37,688 bases of DNA from an uncultured Eubacteriales bacterium (GCA_900549475.1 UROF01000024.1:1-37688), one strand, 5' to 3'; counted from the first letter of the stretch, positions 15,594 to 22,708 are shown. Notes: generated by a model from the sequence alone, not told the origin. Made by a program: numbers and translations.

Positions 15594-15647
15594 CCCGGCG
15601 GCTGAGCCGCCGGGCCTACGCGGAAAATGTGCCACCGGCACATTTTC
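15594..15647. repeat. two back-to-back perfect hairpins
   Basis: Hairpin one pairs 15594-15602 with 15606-15614. Hairpin two pairs 15623-15633 with 15637-15647. They fill the gap between the two 91-bp repeats. Confidence 0.8.
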
Positions 15648-15655
15648 TGATCGCT

Positions 15656-15746
15656 GCGGGGATTTGAACCACCGCCCGCTGTCGCGGCGGGGTGGAGCGT
15701 TGCCCGCTCCCACCAAGAAAAACCGCCGTACCTGGCGGTACGGCGG
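15656..15746. repeat. 91-bp direct repeat, copy 2
   Basis: This is the second copy of the repeat at 15479-15569. Its right part is one arm of the 30-bp palindrome that includes the tRNA-Tyr 3' end. Confidence 0.85.
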
Positions 15747-15766
15747 TTTTTCTTGGTGGGAGCGGG
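15703..15766. terminator. tRNA-Tyr terminator inside a 30-bp-arm palindrome
   Basis: Arms 15703-15732 and 15737-15766 are exact reverse complements around TGGC. The inner part is an intrinsic terminator for the leftward tRNA transcript, with a U5 after the stem. The outer 13 bases of the right arm are the 3' end of tRNA-Tyr itself (acceptor, discriminator and CCA). Confidence 0.85.
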
Positions 15767-15838
15767 TGGATTCGAACCACCGAAGTCGTCGACAACAGAT
15801 TTACAGTCTGCCCCCTTTGGCCACTCGGGAACGCTCCC
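15754..15838 (-). tRNA. tRNA-Tyr (anticodon GTA)
   Basis: Acceptor GGGAGCG (15832-15838) pairs with 15758-15764. Discriminator A and an encoded CCA lie at 15754-15757. A long variable arm, anticodon loop CT-GTA-AA and T-arm GGTGG-TTCGAAT-CCACC are present. Confidence 0.95.
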
Positions 15839-15864
15839 CTATTCACTTCCCTGCTAAAAGAGGT

Positions 15865-15940
15865 TGGAGCTGGTAGACGGACTCGAACCCCCGACCTGCT
15901 GATTACAAATCAGCTGCTCTACCAACTGAGCTATACCAGC
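15865..15940 (-). tRNA. tRNA-Thr (anticodon TGT)
   Basis: Acceptor GCTGGTA (15934-15940) pairs with 15869-15875. The anticodon stem GCTGA/TCAGC carries loop TT-TGT-AA, followed by a TTCGAGT T-loop and an encoded CCA at 15865-15867. It lies 26 bp before tRNA-Tyr and is probably co-transcribed. Confidence 0.95.
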
Positions 15941-15959
15941 ACGATTAGCAGCGAATTGT

Positions 15960-15988
15960 ATTCTAGCAGAAGGTCTCTCATTTGTCAA
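15960..15988 (-). promoter_or_regulatory. promoter of the tRNA-Thr/tRNA-Tyr unit
   Basis: On the minus strand TTGACA (15988-15983), 17 bases, TAGAAT (15965-15960). The -35 sits in a CTGTTGACA context also seen before metK and the S24 gene. Confidence 0.85.
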
Positions 15989-16019
15989 CAGTTTATTTCA
16001 TTTTTTGGGAGGAATTTTT

Positions 16020-16220
16020 TTGCGGTACACGAGAAAGGTCCACCGGGACCTCCAGCAGGCAGCTCCGGTGGAACAGTGCGCCTGCTGCGGCAGGGAACTT
16101 TACTCCGGCAATCCCTGCTGGCGCTTCTGGGGCAGGACCCTGTGCGAGGACTGCGCAGCTCCCTGGCTCCTCCGGGAACTGGCTCCCTACCGGGGCCGGG
16201 CGGGGGAGGTGGAGCCATGA
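16020..16220 (+). CDS. small zinc-ribbon protein
   Basis: It encodes 66 residues. The start is inferred as TTG 16020, six bases after GGGAGGAA (16007-16014); no ATG is available. A basic N-terminus (MRYTRKVHRD) is followed by two cysteine pairs, CACC and CEDC, with about 20 residues between, typical of a treble-clef or zinc-ribbon finger. No family is recognised. Its TGA overlaps the ATG of the next gene (ATGA), so it is translationally coupled to it and thus linked to the sigma region-4 gene. It starts directly behind the divergent tRNA promoter. Confidence 0.65.
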   Translation: MRYTRKVHRDLQQAAPVEQCACCGRELYSGNPCWRFWGRTLCEDCAAPWLLRELAPYRGRAGEVEP

Positions 16221-16450
16221 CTCTGCTGCATATGGCGGCCAGCTACCGGCAAAGCGGCGATCTGATCCGGCTGCGGATCATCGCCCTGCGGGACGCGGCC
16301 AAGGCTTCTGACGACCCTGACGAGCGCAGCCGTCTGGAACAGCGTATCCGGGATCTGAACGCCCTCTACCGGGACACCCGTGAGATCGCCCTGGTACTGG
16401 AGCGATACTACGACAGGAGGTATCACAACAATGAGCGCTACACGCTCTGA
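16217..16450 (+). CDS. small helical protein, unknown
   Basis: It encodes 77 residues starting at ATG 16217 with a GGGGGAGGTGG ribosome site. The sequence is almost entirely charged helix (RLEQRIRDLNALYRDTRE) and likely a coiled coil or helical hairpin. No family is recognised. It overlaps its upstream neighbour by four bases and its downstream neighbour by 20. A partner role for the sigma-like protein is inference. Confidence 0.65.
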   Translation: MTLLHMAASYRQSGDLIRLRIIALRDAAKASDDPDERSRLEQRIRDLNALYRDTREIALVLERYYDRRYHNNERYTL

Positions 16451-16742
16451 TAGGGACCGGGACCCCAGCCGCGGCAAAGAGGTACTGGCAGACCTGGCTG
16501 CCTGGAACCGGGCAAACGGTGAGGACAACAGCGAGCAGCTCCAACGCCTGCGCCGGAACCTCCGCCGGGCCAGAAAAGCGGAGCTGACAGCCCGCCAGGC
16601 GGAAATGCTCCACATGTATTACGATCTGGGTCTTACCATGACCCAGGTGGCCCATGAGCTGGGGGTCAACAAGTCCTCCGTATCCCGGACCATCGCCCGC
16701 GGCCGGGAAAGGCTCAGACGGTGCTTGCAATACAGCTTTTAA
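16431..16742 (+). CDS. sigma-70 region 4-like HTH protein
   Basis: It encodes 103 residues starting at ATG 16431, with GGAGG at 16416-16420. The N-terminal ~35 residues are charged. The C-terminal half is a sigma region-4 type helix-turn-helix: LTARQAEMLHMYYDLGLTMTQ, then VAHELGVNKSSVSRTIARG, and a final RERLRRCLQYSF. No sigma region 2 is present, so it is not a full sigma factor. Similar stand-alone proteins act as phage late-gene or element activators. It ends a three-gene operon with a zinc ribbon and a helical protein. Confidence 0.8.
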   Translation: MSATRSDRDRDPSRGKEVLADLAAWNRANGEDNSEQLQRLRRNLRRARKAELTARQAEMLHMYYDLGLTMTQVAHELGVNKSSVSRTIARGRERLRRCLQYSF

Positions 16743-16753
16743 TCTGCTACACT

Positions 16754-16785
16754 TTTCCCAGCGGGGCAAAAAGCCCCTGGGAAAA
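16754..16785. promoter_or_regulatory. hairpin abutting the ribosome site of the YitT gene
   Basis: TTTTCCCA and GGGGC pair with GCCCC and TGGGAAAA around an A5 loop, with a two-base bulge. The right arm touches AAGGAG (16784-16789). It may end the upstream operon or modulate initiation at 16800. Confidence 0.5.
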
Positions 16786-16799
16786 GGAGATTTGAGGAA

Positions 16800-17684
16800 A
16801 TGCTGAAATCCACCATGCGGTCCGGCTGGAGCCGTCTCATCCTGGCTGTACTGGGAAGTCTGATCTATGCTTTGGGCATCAATCTGTTTGTCACCCCTCT
16901 GGGCCTGTACACCGGCGGGCTTATGGGTATCTGTCAGCTGCTGCGAACGCTGATCCTGTCTGCCCTCCATGTCTCCAGCCTGTCCTTTGATCTGGCCGGT
17001 GTGGTCTTTTACGCTATCAATATTCCTCTCCTCGCCATTGCCTGGCGGTTTATGGGGCCCATCTTTTTCCGCAACACCGTGATCTGCGCCACCACCTACA
17101 CCCTGTTTGTCAGTCTGGTGCCGGTACCGGCCGCCCCCCTGGTGGATGACGTCCTCACCAGCTGCCTCCTGGGCGGCGTGATCTCCGGCGTGGGAACCGG
17201 TCTGGTGCTCACCTGCGGCTGCTCCGGCGGCGGACTGGACGCTCTGGGCCTGATCCTGTCCCGGAGAGGGTCCCGGCTCACTATCGGACAGGTGAATCTG
17301 GCATGCAATGCCACCCTGTTCCTGCTGTGCGGCCTGCTCTTTGATGTCTCCACCATGATCTACTCGATCCTCAACACCATTTTCCAGGCCATCGCCATCG
17401 ACCGGGCCCACCAGCAGAGCGTCAATGTCCAGATGCTCATCTTTACCAAGGCGGAAAGCCCGGAACTGGACCACTTCATTCTGGACAACCTCCACCGCGG
17501 CATCACCCGCTGGGAGGGGAAGGGCGTCTACACCGGCGAGGATACCCACATCCTCTGCGTATGCCTGAACAAGTACCAGATCGAAGACCTCCAGCAGGAG
17601 CTCCTCAAAGCGGACCCCAAGGCCTTCTTCATCATCCAGGAGGGCGTCCATGTCAGCAACAACTTTGAGCGCCGGCTGAACTAA
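16800..17684 (+). CDS. YitT-family membrane protein (DUF2179)
   Basis: It encodes 294 residues starting at ATG 16800, ten bases after AAGGAG. Five to six hydrophobic helices fill residues about 12-200 (for example LILAVLGSLIYALGINLFV, followed by GLYTGGLMGICQLL). A soluble C-terminal DUF2179 domain spans about 210-294 (VNVQMLIFTKAESPEL, GVYTGEDTHILCVC, FFIIQEGVHVSNNF). This is the standard YitT/YvjA layout. The family is widespread in Firmicutes but its transport role is unproven. Confidence 0.88.
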   Translation: MLKSTMRSGWSRLILAVLGSLIYALGINLFVTPLGLYTGGLMGICQLLRTLILSALHVSSLSFDLAGVVFYAINIPLLAIAWRFMGPIFFRNTVICATTYTLFVSLVPVPAAPLVDDVLTSCLLGGVISGVGTGLVLTCGCSGGGLDALGLILSRRGSRLTIGQVNLACNATLFLLCGLLFDVSTMIYSILNTIFQAIAIDRAHQQSVNVQMLIFTKAESPELDHFILDNLHRGITRWEGKGVYTGEDTHILCVCLNKYQIEDLQQELLKADPKAFFIIQEGVHVSNNFERRLN

Positions 17685-17723
17685 TTTTTTTCATAACTTT
17701 GATCCGCCGCAAAATCAGGACTA

Positions 17724-17752
17724 TTGACTTTATAACCCGATATCAATACAAT
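17724..17752 (+). promoter_or_regulatory. promoter of a 40-residue membrane peptide gene
   Basis: TTGACT (17724-17729), 17 bases, TACAAT (17747-17752), 50 bases before the ATG at 17803. Confidence 0.7.
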
Positions 17753-17802
17753 TGAGGGAGAAATTCCATTGCCACTGATCTATCTTGGTTAAGGGGGAAG
17801 TC

Positions 17803-17925
17803 ATGTTGGAAATATTTACATTACCTACGCTCCTTATGTCCCTCAACGGTCTGGTTTCCGTGGTCCAGCTGATTTTGATGATCCTCGGCATCGCCTGCTG
17901 CATCAAATATCTGCGCAGCCGGTAA
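17803..17925 (+). CDS. 40-residue membrane microprotein
   Basis: ATG 17803 follows AGGGGGA by about five bases; the frame ends at TAA 17923-17925. The peptide has one hydrophobic helix (about residues 8-35, including VVQLILMILGIACC) and a basic tail KYLRSR, giving an inside-facing C-terminus. It has its own promoter upstream and a strong terminator downstream, which makes a real gene likely despite its size. No family is recognised. It could be a small regulatory membrane peptide or a type I toxin-like peptide; no antisense antitoxin RNA is evident. Confidence 0.6.
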   Translation: MLEIFTLPTLLMSLNGLVSVVQLILMILGIACCIKYLRSR

Positions 17926-17946
17926 CAAATCCTTGCCTGACTGGGA

Positions 17947-17980
17947 GGCAGCCCCAATAGGGGCTGCCCCTTTTCTTTTT
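17947..17980 (+). terminator. terminator of the microprotein gene
   Basis: A 9-bp perfect stem (17947-17955 with 17960-17968) with loop AATA is followed by a T-rich tract. Confidence 0.9.
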
Positions 17981-18065
17981 CCCTCCCAGGTTCCCTTTTC
18001 CTTGCTATTTCCCCGGAAATGTGCTATATTTCCAGCAGGAGGGGAACTCCCCAGGAGGTGAGCCT

Positions 18066-18266
18066 ATGAAACGTTTTCGTATAGACGGGACAGACGTGTT
18101 TTACCTTATCTGCATCATCCTGATCATCATCGGCTGTGTCTGCGCCGGGGAGTATGCCGTTCTGGGGCAGCTGGCGCTTTTCGCGGCCATCAGCTTGGCG
18201 GTAATGCTTATTAGCCATCTGGTACGCAGGCACCGCAAAAGCGGACAGGCAGATCAGCAGGACTGA
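18066..18266 (+). CDS. 66-residue two-helix membrane protein
   Basis: ATG 18066 follows AGGAGGTGA (18053-18061), a near-perfect ribosome site. Two hydrophobic segments are visible at about 11-29 and 33-51, and the tail is basic and then polar (RRHRKSGQADQQD). No family is recognised. It forms a single-gene unit ending at the terminator shared with metK. Confidence 0.75.
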   Translation: MKRFRIDGTDVFYLICIILIIIGCVCAGEYAVLGQLALFAAISLAVMLISHLVRRHRKSGQADQQD

Positions 18267-18285
18267 CCGGCACGCACACAACAGC

Positions 18286-18325
18286 AAAGGTCCCCCGCCC
18301 GGTTCCGGGCGGGGGACCTTTTTGT
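18286..18325. terminator. bidirectional terminator shared with metK
   Basis: A 17-bp perfect GC-rich stem (18286-18302 with 18305-18321) ends in a T5 tract and starts with A's on the other side. Confidence 0.92.
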
Positions 18326-18346
18326 ACGTTGGGGGAAGGGACGCTA

Positions 18347-19501
18347 TCAGCAGGCGCCCAGCAGGGCATCCACCATGTTGGTGCGCTCCCAGGGCAGATC
18401 CAGATCGCTGCGGCCAAAGTGGCCGTAAGCGGCGGTCTGCTCGTAGATGGGACGGCGGAGATCCAGGTGGGTGATGATCTTGCCGGGCCGCAGGTCAAAG
18501 ACCCGGGTGACGATCTCACTGAGCTTCTCATCGCTGATTTTGCCGGTGCCCTGGGTATCCACCAGGACGCTCACCGGCTCGCTGACGCCGATGGCGTAGG
18601 CCAGCTCGATGTGGCAGCGCCGGGCAAGGCCGGAGGCCACGATGTTCTTGGCGATGTACCGGGCCATATAGGCGGCGGAACGGTCCACCTTGGTGGGGTC
18701 CTTGCCGGAGAAGCAGCCGCCGCCGTGGCTGGCGCTGCCGCCGTAGGTGTCCACGATGATCTTCCGGCCGGTGAGGCCGCTGTCGCCCACAGGGCCGCCG
18801 ATGACGAAACGGCCGGTGGGGTTGATATAGAACTTGGTATCCCGGTCGATATACTTCTCCGGGATCACAGGCTTCACCACCGTGTCGATCACAGCCTCCC
18901 GCAGCTCCTCAATGGCGATGTCGGGGCTGTGCTGGGTAGACACCACGATGGCGGGGCAGCGCAGGACGTTGCCCTGGGCGTCGTACTCCACGGTGACCTG
19001 GCTCTTGCCGTCAGGCCGCAGCCAGCTCAGCTCACCGCTCTTGCGCACCGCCGCCAGACGGCGGCACAGGGCGTGGGCCATAGCGATGGGGGCGGGCATC
19101 AGCTCAGGGGTCTCGTCGCAGGCGTAGCCGAACATCATGCCCTGGTCACCGGCGCCGATGTCCTCGTCGCTCTCACCATCCACACCCATGGCGATGTCCT
19201 TGCTCTGCTCGTCGATGGTGGTCATGACGGCGCAGCTCTGGGCATCAAAGCCGTAGGCGGGGTCGTTGTAGCCGATCTTGTCCACTGTGCGGCGGACGAT
19301 GCCGGGGATATCCACATAGCAGCTGGTGGAGATCTCACCCATAACCATCACAAGGCCGGTGGTGGTCACCGTCTCACAGGCCACCCGGCCATAGGGGTCC
19401 TGGGCCAGGATCGCGTCCAGCACCGCATCGGAGATCTGGTCGCAGACTTTGTCGGGATGTCCCTCGGTAACAGATTCAGAAGTAAAAATACGATGTGCCA
19501 T
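18347..19501 (-). CDS. metK: S-adenosylmethionine synthetase
   Basis: It encodes 384 residues. ATG 19501 is chosen because AAGGAG lies seven bases before it; a longer in-frame extension to 19621 runs through the structured leader and is not supported. It makes SAM from methionine and ATP. Marks are GHPDK at 14-18, GAGDQGMMFGYA with the ATP-binding loop, and GGGCFSGKDPTKVDRSAAY with the phosphate-binding lysine. The length is normal for MetK. A SAM-I riboswitch precedes it, so it is repressed when SAM is abundant. Confidence 0.98.
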   Translation of the reverse strand: MAHRIFTSESVTEGHPDKVCDQISDAVLDAILAQDPYGRVACETVTTTGLVMVMGEISTSCYVDIPGIVRRTVDKIGYNDPAYGFDAQSCAVMTTIDEQSKDIAMGVDGESDEDIGAGDQGMMFGYACDETPELMPAPIAMAHALCRRLAAVRKSGELSWLRPDGKSQVTVEYDAQGNVLRCPAIVVSTQHSPDIAIEELREAVIDTVVKPVIPEKYIDRDTKFYINPTGRFVIGGPVGDSGLTGRKIIVDTYGGSASHGGGCFSGKDPTKVDRSAAYMARYIAKNIVASGLARRCHIELAYAIGVSEPVSVLVDTQGTGKISDEKLSEIVTRVFDLRPGKIITHLDLRRPIYEQTAAYGHFGRSDLDLPWERTNMVDALLGAC

Positions 19502-19515
19502 TTGTTCTCCTTTCT

Positions 19516-19673
19516 TTTTGCTATGCAGAGGCATAGCAAAATTGCCCTGTGCCGCCTCCGGCGGCACGGCATGAAATTTCAGCGCGTGGGCCGGGGACGG
19601 CCCACATGCGCAAAACTTCATGCGCGGGCGGCTTTTATTTTTTTGTGGTGCGCACTATGCGCATGAAAGTTTG
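19516..19673 (-). other. array of hairpins in the metK leader
   Basis: Successive stems are seen: 19516-19526 with 19531-19541; 19549-19556 with 19560-19567; 19586-19593 with 19598-19605; and a larger imperfect one pairing about 19610-19625 with 19659-19673. They lie between the riboswitch terminator and the start codon, an unusual addition of about 185 nt. Confidence 0.75.
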
Positions 19674-19685
19674 CAGGCAAAACGA

Positions 19686-19718
19686 GAAAAACACGCGCCG
19701 TCTTACCGACGGCGCGTG
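19686..19718 (-). terminator. terminator (expression platform) of the SAM riboswitch
   Basis: An 11-bp stem (19692-19702 with 19708-19718) is followed on the minus strand by a U5 tract. Formation after SAM binding would stop transcription before metK. Confidence 0.88.
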
Positions 19719-19737
19719 CTGAAAACGGGTGGTTTTC

Positions 19738-19833
19738 CTCATCTTGCGTTTCCGCCGGAATTGGCACCTTGCACCCCGCTGGGGCAGGTTGCCGTGGCTT
19801 CATCGGGCCGTTCCCTCCGCCACTCTTGATAAG
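19738..19833 (-). ncRNA. SAM-I (S-box) riboswitch aptamer
   Basis: Read on the minus strand, it starts CTTATCAAGAG and contains GAGGGA, CGGCCCGATGAAGCC and CGGCAACC. It goes on with GGTGCCAATTCC and ends GCAAGATGAG. P1 is CTTATC with GATGAG. These are the conserved S-box positions, including the kink-turn and the SAM-binding core. It senses S-adenosylmethionine and lies upstream of metK. Confidence 0.95.
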
Positions 19834-19868
19834 GGATGAAATTGTACGGATCAATGATCCGGAAAGTT

Positions 19869-19897
19869 ATTATAGGCAGATTACATCCTGTTGTCAA
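19869..19897 (-). promoter_or_regulatory. promoter of the metK transcript
   Basis: On the minus strand perfect TTGACA (19897-19892), 17 bases, TATAAT (19874-19869), about 36 bases before the aptamer. Confidence 0.92.
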
Positions 19898-19972
19898 CAG
19901 AAATTCTAAAAATTCTTTCGATTTTTTGCAGTTTTTCTCTTCAAAAGGGGTCCTTTTCCCGACGGGAGGCGG

Positions 19973-20001
19973 TTGCCAAGGGGGCAGGGCTGTGATAGAA
20001 T
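19973..20001 (+). promoter_or_regulatory. promoter of the radical SAM/mutY/tdk cluster
   Basis: TTGCCA (19973-19978), 17 bases, TAGAAT (19996-20001), about 45 bases before ATG 20046. Confidence 0.65.
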
Positions 20002-20045
20002 GGAGCAGACTTTGGCCGGACAGGCCGGGAGAGGAGGAGAGGTCC

Positions 20046-20885
20046 ATGCTCAAGCGGGTCTATGTGGAGATCACCAACGTCTGCAACCTCTCCTGTACCT
20101 TCTGCCCCGGCACCCGGCGCTCTCCCGCCTTCATAGCCCCGGCGGACTTCGCCCTGGTGCTCCGCCGCCTCCAGGGCGTCACAGAGCACATCTATCTCCA
20201 CGTCATGGGGGAGCCTCTGCTCCATCCGAAGCTTCCCACCCTCCTGGCCCTGGCCGGAGAGGCGGGATACAAGGTGTATGTCACCACCAACGGCACCCTT
20301 CTGGAGGAACGGAGCGCTCTGCTCCTGGCCGCCCCGGCGGTGAAAAAGGTCAGCGTCTCCCTCCACAGCATGGAGGGGAACGGCGTGGAGGCCCTGACGG
20401 ACTACCTGGAGGCTGTATGGGCCTTCGCCCAAAAGGCCCCGGCGGCAGGGATCATCTGTGCTCTCAGACTGTGGAACCTGGGGGGCGCCGACCGGCGCAA
20501 CGGTGAGATCCTCTCCTTTCTGGAGGGCAAGCTGGGGGCCCATCCCCTGGAACTGCCTCAGCCCCGCCGGGGCAGCTGGCGGCTGAGGGAGAGCCTGTAC
20601 CTGGAACAGGCGGAACGATTCGACTGGCCGGATCTTGCCGCGGCGGAGCAGGACACCCGATTCTGTCTGGCCCTCCGGGACCAGGCGGCGGTACTGGCGG
20701 ACGGCACGGTGGTGCCCTGCTGCCTGGACCACGAGGGGGACATCCCCCTGGGGAATATATTTGCTGCCTCCATGGAGGAGATCCTCGCCTCCCCCCGGGC
20801 CAGGGCCCTGTATGAGGGTTTTTCCCAGGGAAAGCCGGCGGAGGCATTATGCCGCCGGTGCGGCTTTGCCACACGGTTTGGATAG
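20046..20885 (+). CDS. radical SAM/SPASM-type protein
   Basis: It encodes 279 residues. ATG 20046 follows GGAGAGGAGGAGAGG; the frame is open further upstream but without support. The 4Fe-4S/SAM motif CNLSCTFC uses C13, C17 and C20. A MGEPLLHP strand and a TTNGTLL motif belong to the half-barrel. The C-terminal SPASM-like part carries VVPCCLDHEGDIPLGNIF and LCRRCGF, giving auxiliary cluster ligands. Relatives modify peptides or act in tRNA or cofactor metabolism; no peptide substrate gene is seen here. It ends nine bases before mutY. Confidence 0.88.
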   Translation: MLKRVYVEITNVCNLSCTFCPGTRRSPAFIAPADFALVLRRLQGVTEHIYLHVMGEPLLHPKLPTLLALAGEAGYKVYVTTNGTLLEERSALLLAAPAVKKVSVSLHSMEGNGVEALTDYLEAVWAFAQKAPAAGIICALRLWNLGGADRRNGEILSFLEGKLGAHPLELPQPRRGSWRLRESLYLEQAERFDWPDLAAAEQDTRFCLALRDQAAVLADGTVVPCCLDHEGDIPLGNIFAASMEEILASPRARALYEGFSQGKPAEALCRRCGFATRFG

Positions 20886-20894
20886 GAGGGCGCT

Positions 20895-21968
20895 GTGGAA
20901 CAGGAAAAAATCGACCTTCTCCGGGCCACAGGAGCACCCCTTCTGGCCTGGTATGGAGAAAACCGCCGGGATCTGCCCTGGCGGCGGACAAGGGACCCCT
21001 ACCGGATCTGGGTATCGGAGATCATGCTCCAGCAGACCCGGGTGGCGGCTGTGATCCCCTACTATGAGCGGTGGATGGCGGCCCTGCCGGATGTAGCCGC
21101 CCTGGCGGCGGTGGAGGAGGGGGCTCTGATGAAGCTCTGGGAAGGCCTTGGCTACTACAGCCGGGCGCGAAACCTCCAAAAAGCCGCGAAAATGATCGTA
21201 AACGACCTGGGCGGGGTCTTTCCCTCCTGCCGTGAGGCGCTGCTGGCCCTGCCGGGGGTAGGGGAGTACACCGCCGGAGCGGTGGCCTCCATCGCCTTCG
21301 GGCAGCGGGTACCAGCGGTGGACGGCAACGTCCTGCGGCTGGCGGCCCGGGTGGCGGACATCCGGGGGAACGTACTGGACCCCAAGGTGAAAAAGGACAT
21401 TGCCGCCGCTATGGAGGCGGCGGTACCGGCAGCGGACCCCGGAGGTTACAACCAGGCCCTCATGGACCTGGGGGCCACGGTGTGCCTGCCCAACGGCCAG
21501 CCCCTGTGTGAGAGCTGTCCCCTTCGGGATCTGTGCCGGGCCAGGGCCCTGGGCATCCAGGAGAGCCTGCCCCTTCGGGAAAAGAAAGCCGCCCGGCGGC
21601 GGGAGGAGCTGACTGTGTTCGTCCTGCTGCGGGAGGGAAAAGTGGCCCTCCGGCAGCGGCCGGAGACCGGGCTTCTGGCGCTCCTCTGGGAATTTCCCCA
21701 CGTCCCCGGGACACTGGACGAGGCCGGGGCCGCGGCGGCCCTGGCGCCATGGAACCTTACCGCCGTGGACTGGCGGGAGAAGCGCACCGCCCGTCACCTC
21801 TTTACCCATGTGGAGTGGGATATGACCGGCTACCTTGTGTCTGTGAAAGGGGAGGGCGACCCCGGCTTCCTCTGGGCGGACGAAGCCATGCTGGGTGAGC
21901 TGGCGGTACCTTCCGCCTTTGGAAAATATCTGACCGCAGCCAGGGAGGCTCTGGCGGAGCATACATAA
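20895..21968 (+). CDS. mutY: A/G-specific adenine DNA glycosylase
   Basis: It encodes 357 residues starting at GTG 20895 after AGGAGGG. It removes adenine mispaired with 8-oxoguanine. Marks are SEIMLQQTRV with catalytic E42, the helix-hairpin-helix LPGVGEYTAGAV at about 119-130, and catalytic D143 in PAVDGN. The iron-sulfur loop has C197, C205, C208 and C214. Its first gap is seven residues, one more than in the E. coli enzyme. The C-terminal ~130 residues are the Nudix-like 8-oxoG recognition domain. It is probably co-transcribed with its neighbours. Confidence 0.95.
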   Translation: MEQEKIDLLRATGAPLLAWYGENRRDLPWRRTRDPYRIWVSEIMLQQTRVAAVIPYYERWMAALPDVAALAAVEEGALMKLWEGLGYYSRARNLQKAAKMIVNDLGGVFPSCREALLALPGVGEYTAGAVASIAFGQRVPAVDGNVLRLAARVADIRGNVLDPKVKKDIAAAMEAAVPAADPGGYNQALMDLGATVCLPNGQPLCESCPLRDLCRARALGIQESLPLREKKAARRREELTVFVLLREGKVALRQRPETGLLALLWEFPHVPGTLDEAGAAAALAPWNLTAVDWREKRTARHLFTHVEWDMTGYLVSVKGEGDPGFLWADEAMLGELAVPSAFGKYLTAAREALAEHT

Positions 21969-22008
21969 ATCCATTTTACCAACGAGAAAAGGACAGGGAG
22001 AGAGAACA

Positions 22009-22608
22009 ATGGCACAGCTCTATTTCAAATACGGCGTTATGGGCTCCAGCAAGACGGCAAACGCCCTGATGGCCCGGTTCAACTATGAGGAGCGGGGGCA
22101 GCAGACTCTGCTGGTAAAGCCCCGCATCGACACCCGGGATGGGGACCACATGGTGGTCTCCCGGATCGGTCTCACCTACCCCTGCATCTACTTCGATGAG
22201 CTTCAGGCCCTGGGCCCCATGGAGCTGCAGCAGAACGCCTGCATCATCGTAGACGAGGCCCAGTTCCTCTCCAAGGAGGAGGTCCACTATCTGGTCCATC
22301 TGGTGGACGAGCTGGACATCCCCGTGATGTGCTATGGCCTGCGGGCAGACTTCAAGGGGGATCTGTTCCCCGGCAGCCAGGAGCTGCTGGTGATGGCCGA
22401 CAAGATCGAGGAGGTCAAGACGGTCTGCTGGTGCGGCAAAAAGGCCACCTTCAACGCCCGCTTCGACCAGCACGGCAAGGTCCTCAAGGAGGGAGAGCAG
22501 GTGGTGCTGGGAGCCAACGACCAGTACATCGGGCTCTGCCGCAAGCACTGGATGGCTGGAGACCTGGGCCCGGGCTTCGAGCCCCCCGAGGGTCACAGAG
22601 ACATATAA
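22009..22608 (+). CDS. tdk: thymidine kinase, type II
   Basis: It encodes 199 residues starting at ATG 22009 with a GGGAGAG ribosome site. It phosphorylates thymidine for salvage. The P-loop GVMGSSKT spans residues 9-16, the Walker B VDEAQF lies at 81-86, and the zinc site uses CWC (140-142) with a distal C177 and H180 (GLCRKH). The substrate loop GLRADFKGDLFPGS is present. Length and order match bacterial type II enzymes. It lies 40 bases after mutY. Confidence 0.96.
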   Translation: MAQLYFKYGVMGSSKTANALMARFNYEERGQQTLLVKPRIDTRDGDHMVVSRIGLTYPCIYFDELQALGPMELQQNACIIVDEAQFLSKEEVHYLVHLVDELDIPVMCYGLRADFKGDLFPGSQELLVMADKIEEVKTVCWCGKKATFNARFDQHGKVLKEGEQVVLGANDQYIGLCRKHWMAGDLGPGFEPPEGHRDI

Positions 22609-22651
22609 TTCGCCTTTTCCCCAGGCAGACATCTGCCGGAAAGTGTTTTAA

Positions 22652-22694
22652 AGACAGAGGAGGGCCCCGCACAATGCGGGGCCCTCCTCTGTCT
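22652..22694. terminator. terminator of the cluster
   Basis: A 20-bp perfect stem (22652-22671 with 22675-22694) with loop CAA follows tdk. The tract after it is only weakly T-rich. Confidence 0.8.
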
Positions 22695-22708
22695 ATACCG
22701 GGAAACCA

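Noticed and set aside
15479..15746. CRISPR array
   Set aside because: Only two 91-bp repeats with a tRNA-derived content exist; there are no short regular repeats with unique spacers and no cas genes.
15261..15846. Minus-strand frames with GNAPPRR...WFKSP repeats
   Set aside because: These are translations of the tRNA-Tyr gene, its terminator and the 91-bp repeats.
15385..15876. 163-codon plus-strand frame across the repeat region and tRNA-Tyr
   Set aside because: It contains the familiar antisense-tRNA peptide pattern (WERVDSNHRSRRQQIY) and lacks a ribosome site; it is produced by tRNA and tRNA-relic DNA.
14466..16742. A complete prophage between the S24 repressor and the sigma-like operon
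   Set aside because: No integrase, structural, lysis or replication genes lie between; only tRNAs and repeats are present.
18329..19666. 445-codon plus-strand frame opposite metK
   Set aside because: metK is unmistakable on the minus strand, and the frame runs over the shared terminator and leader hairpins.
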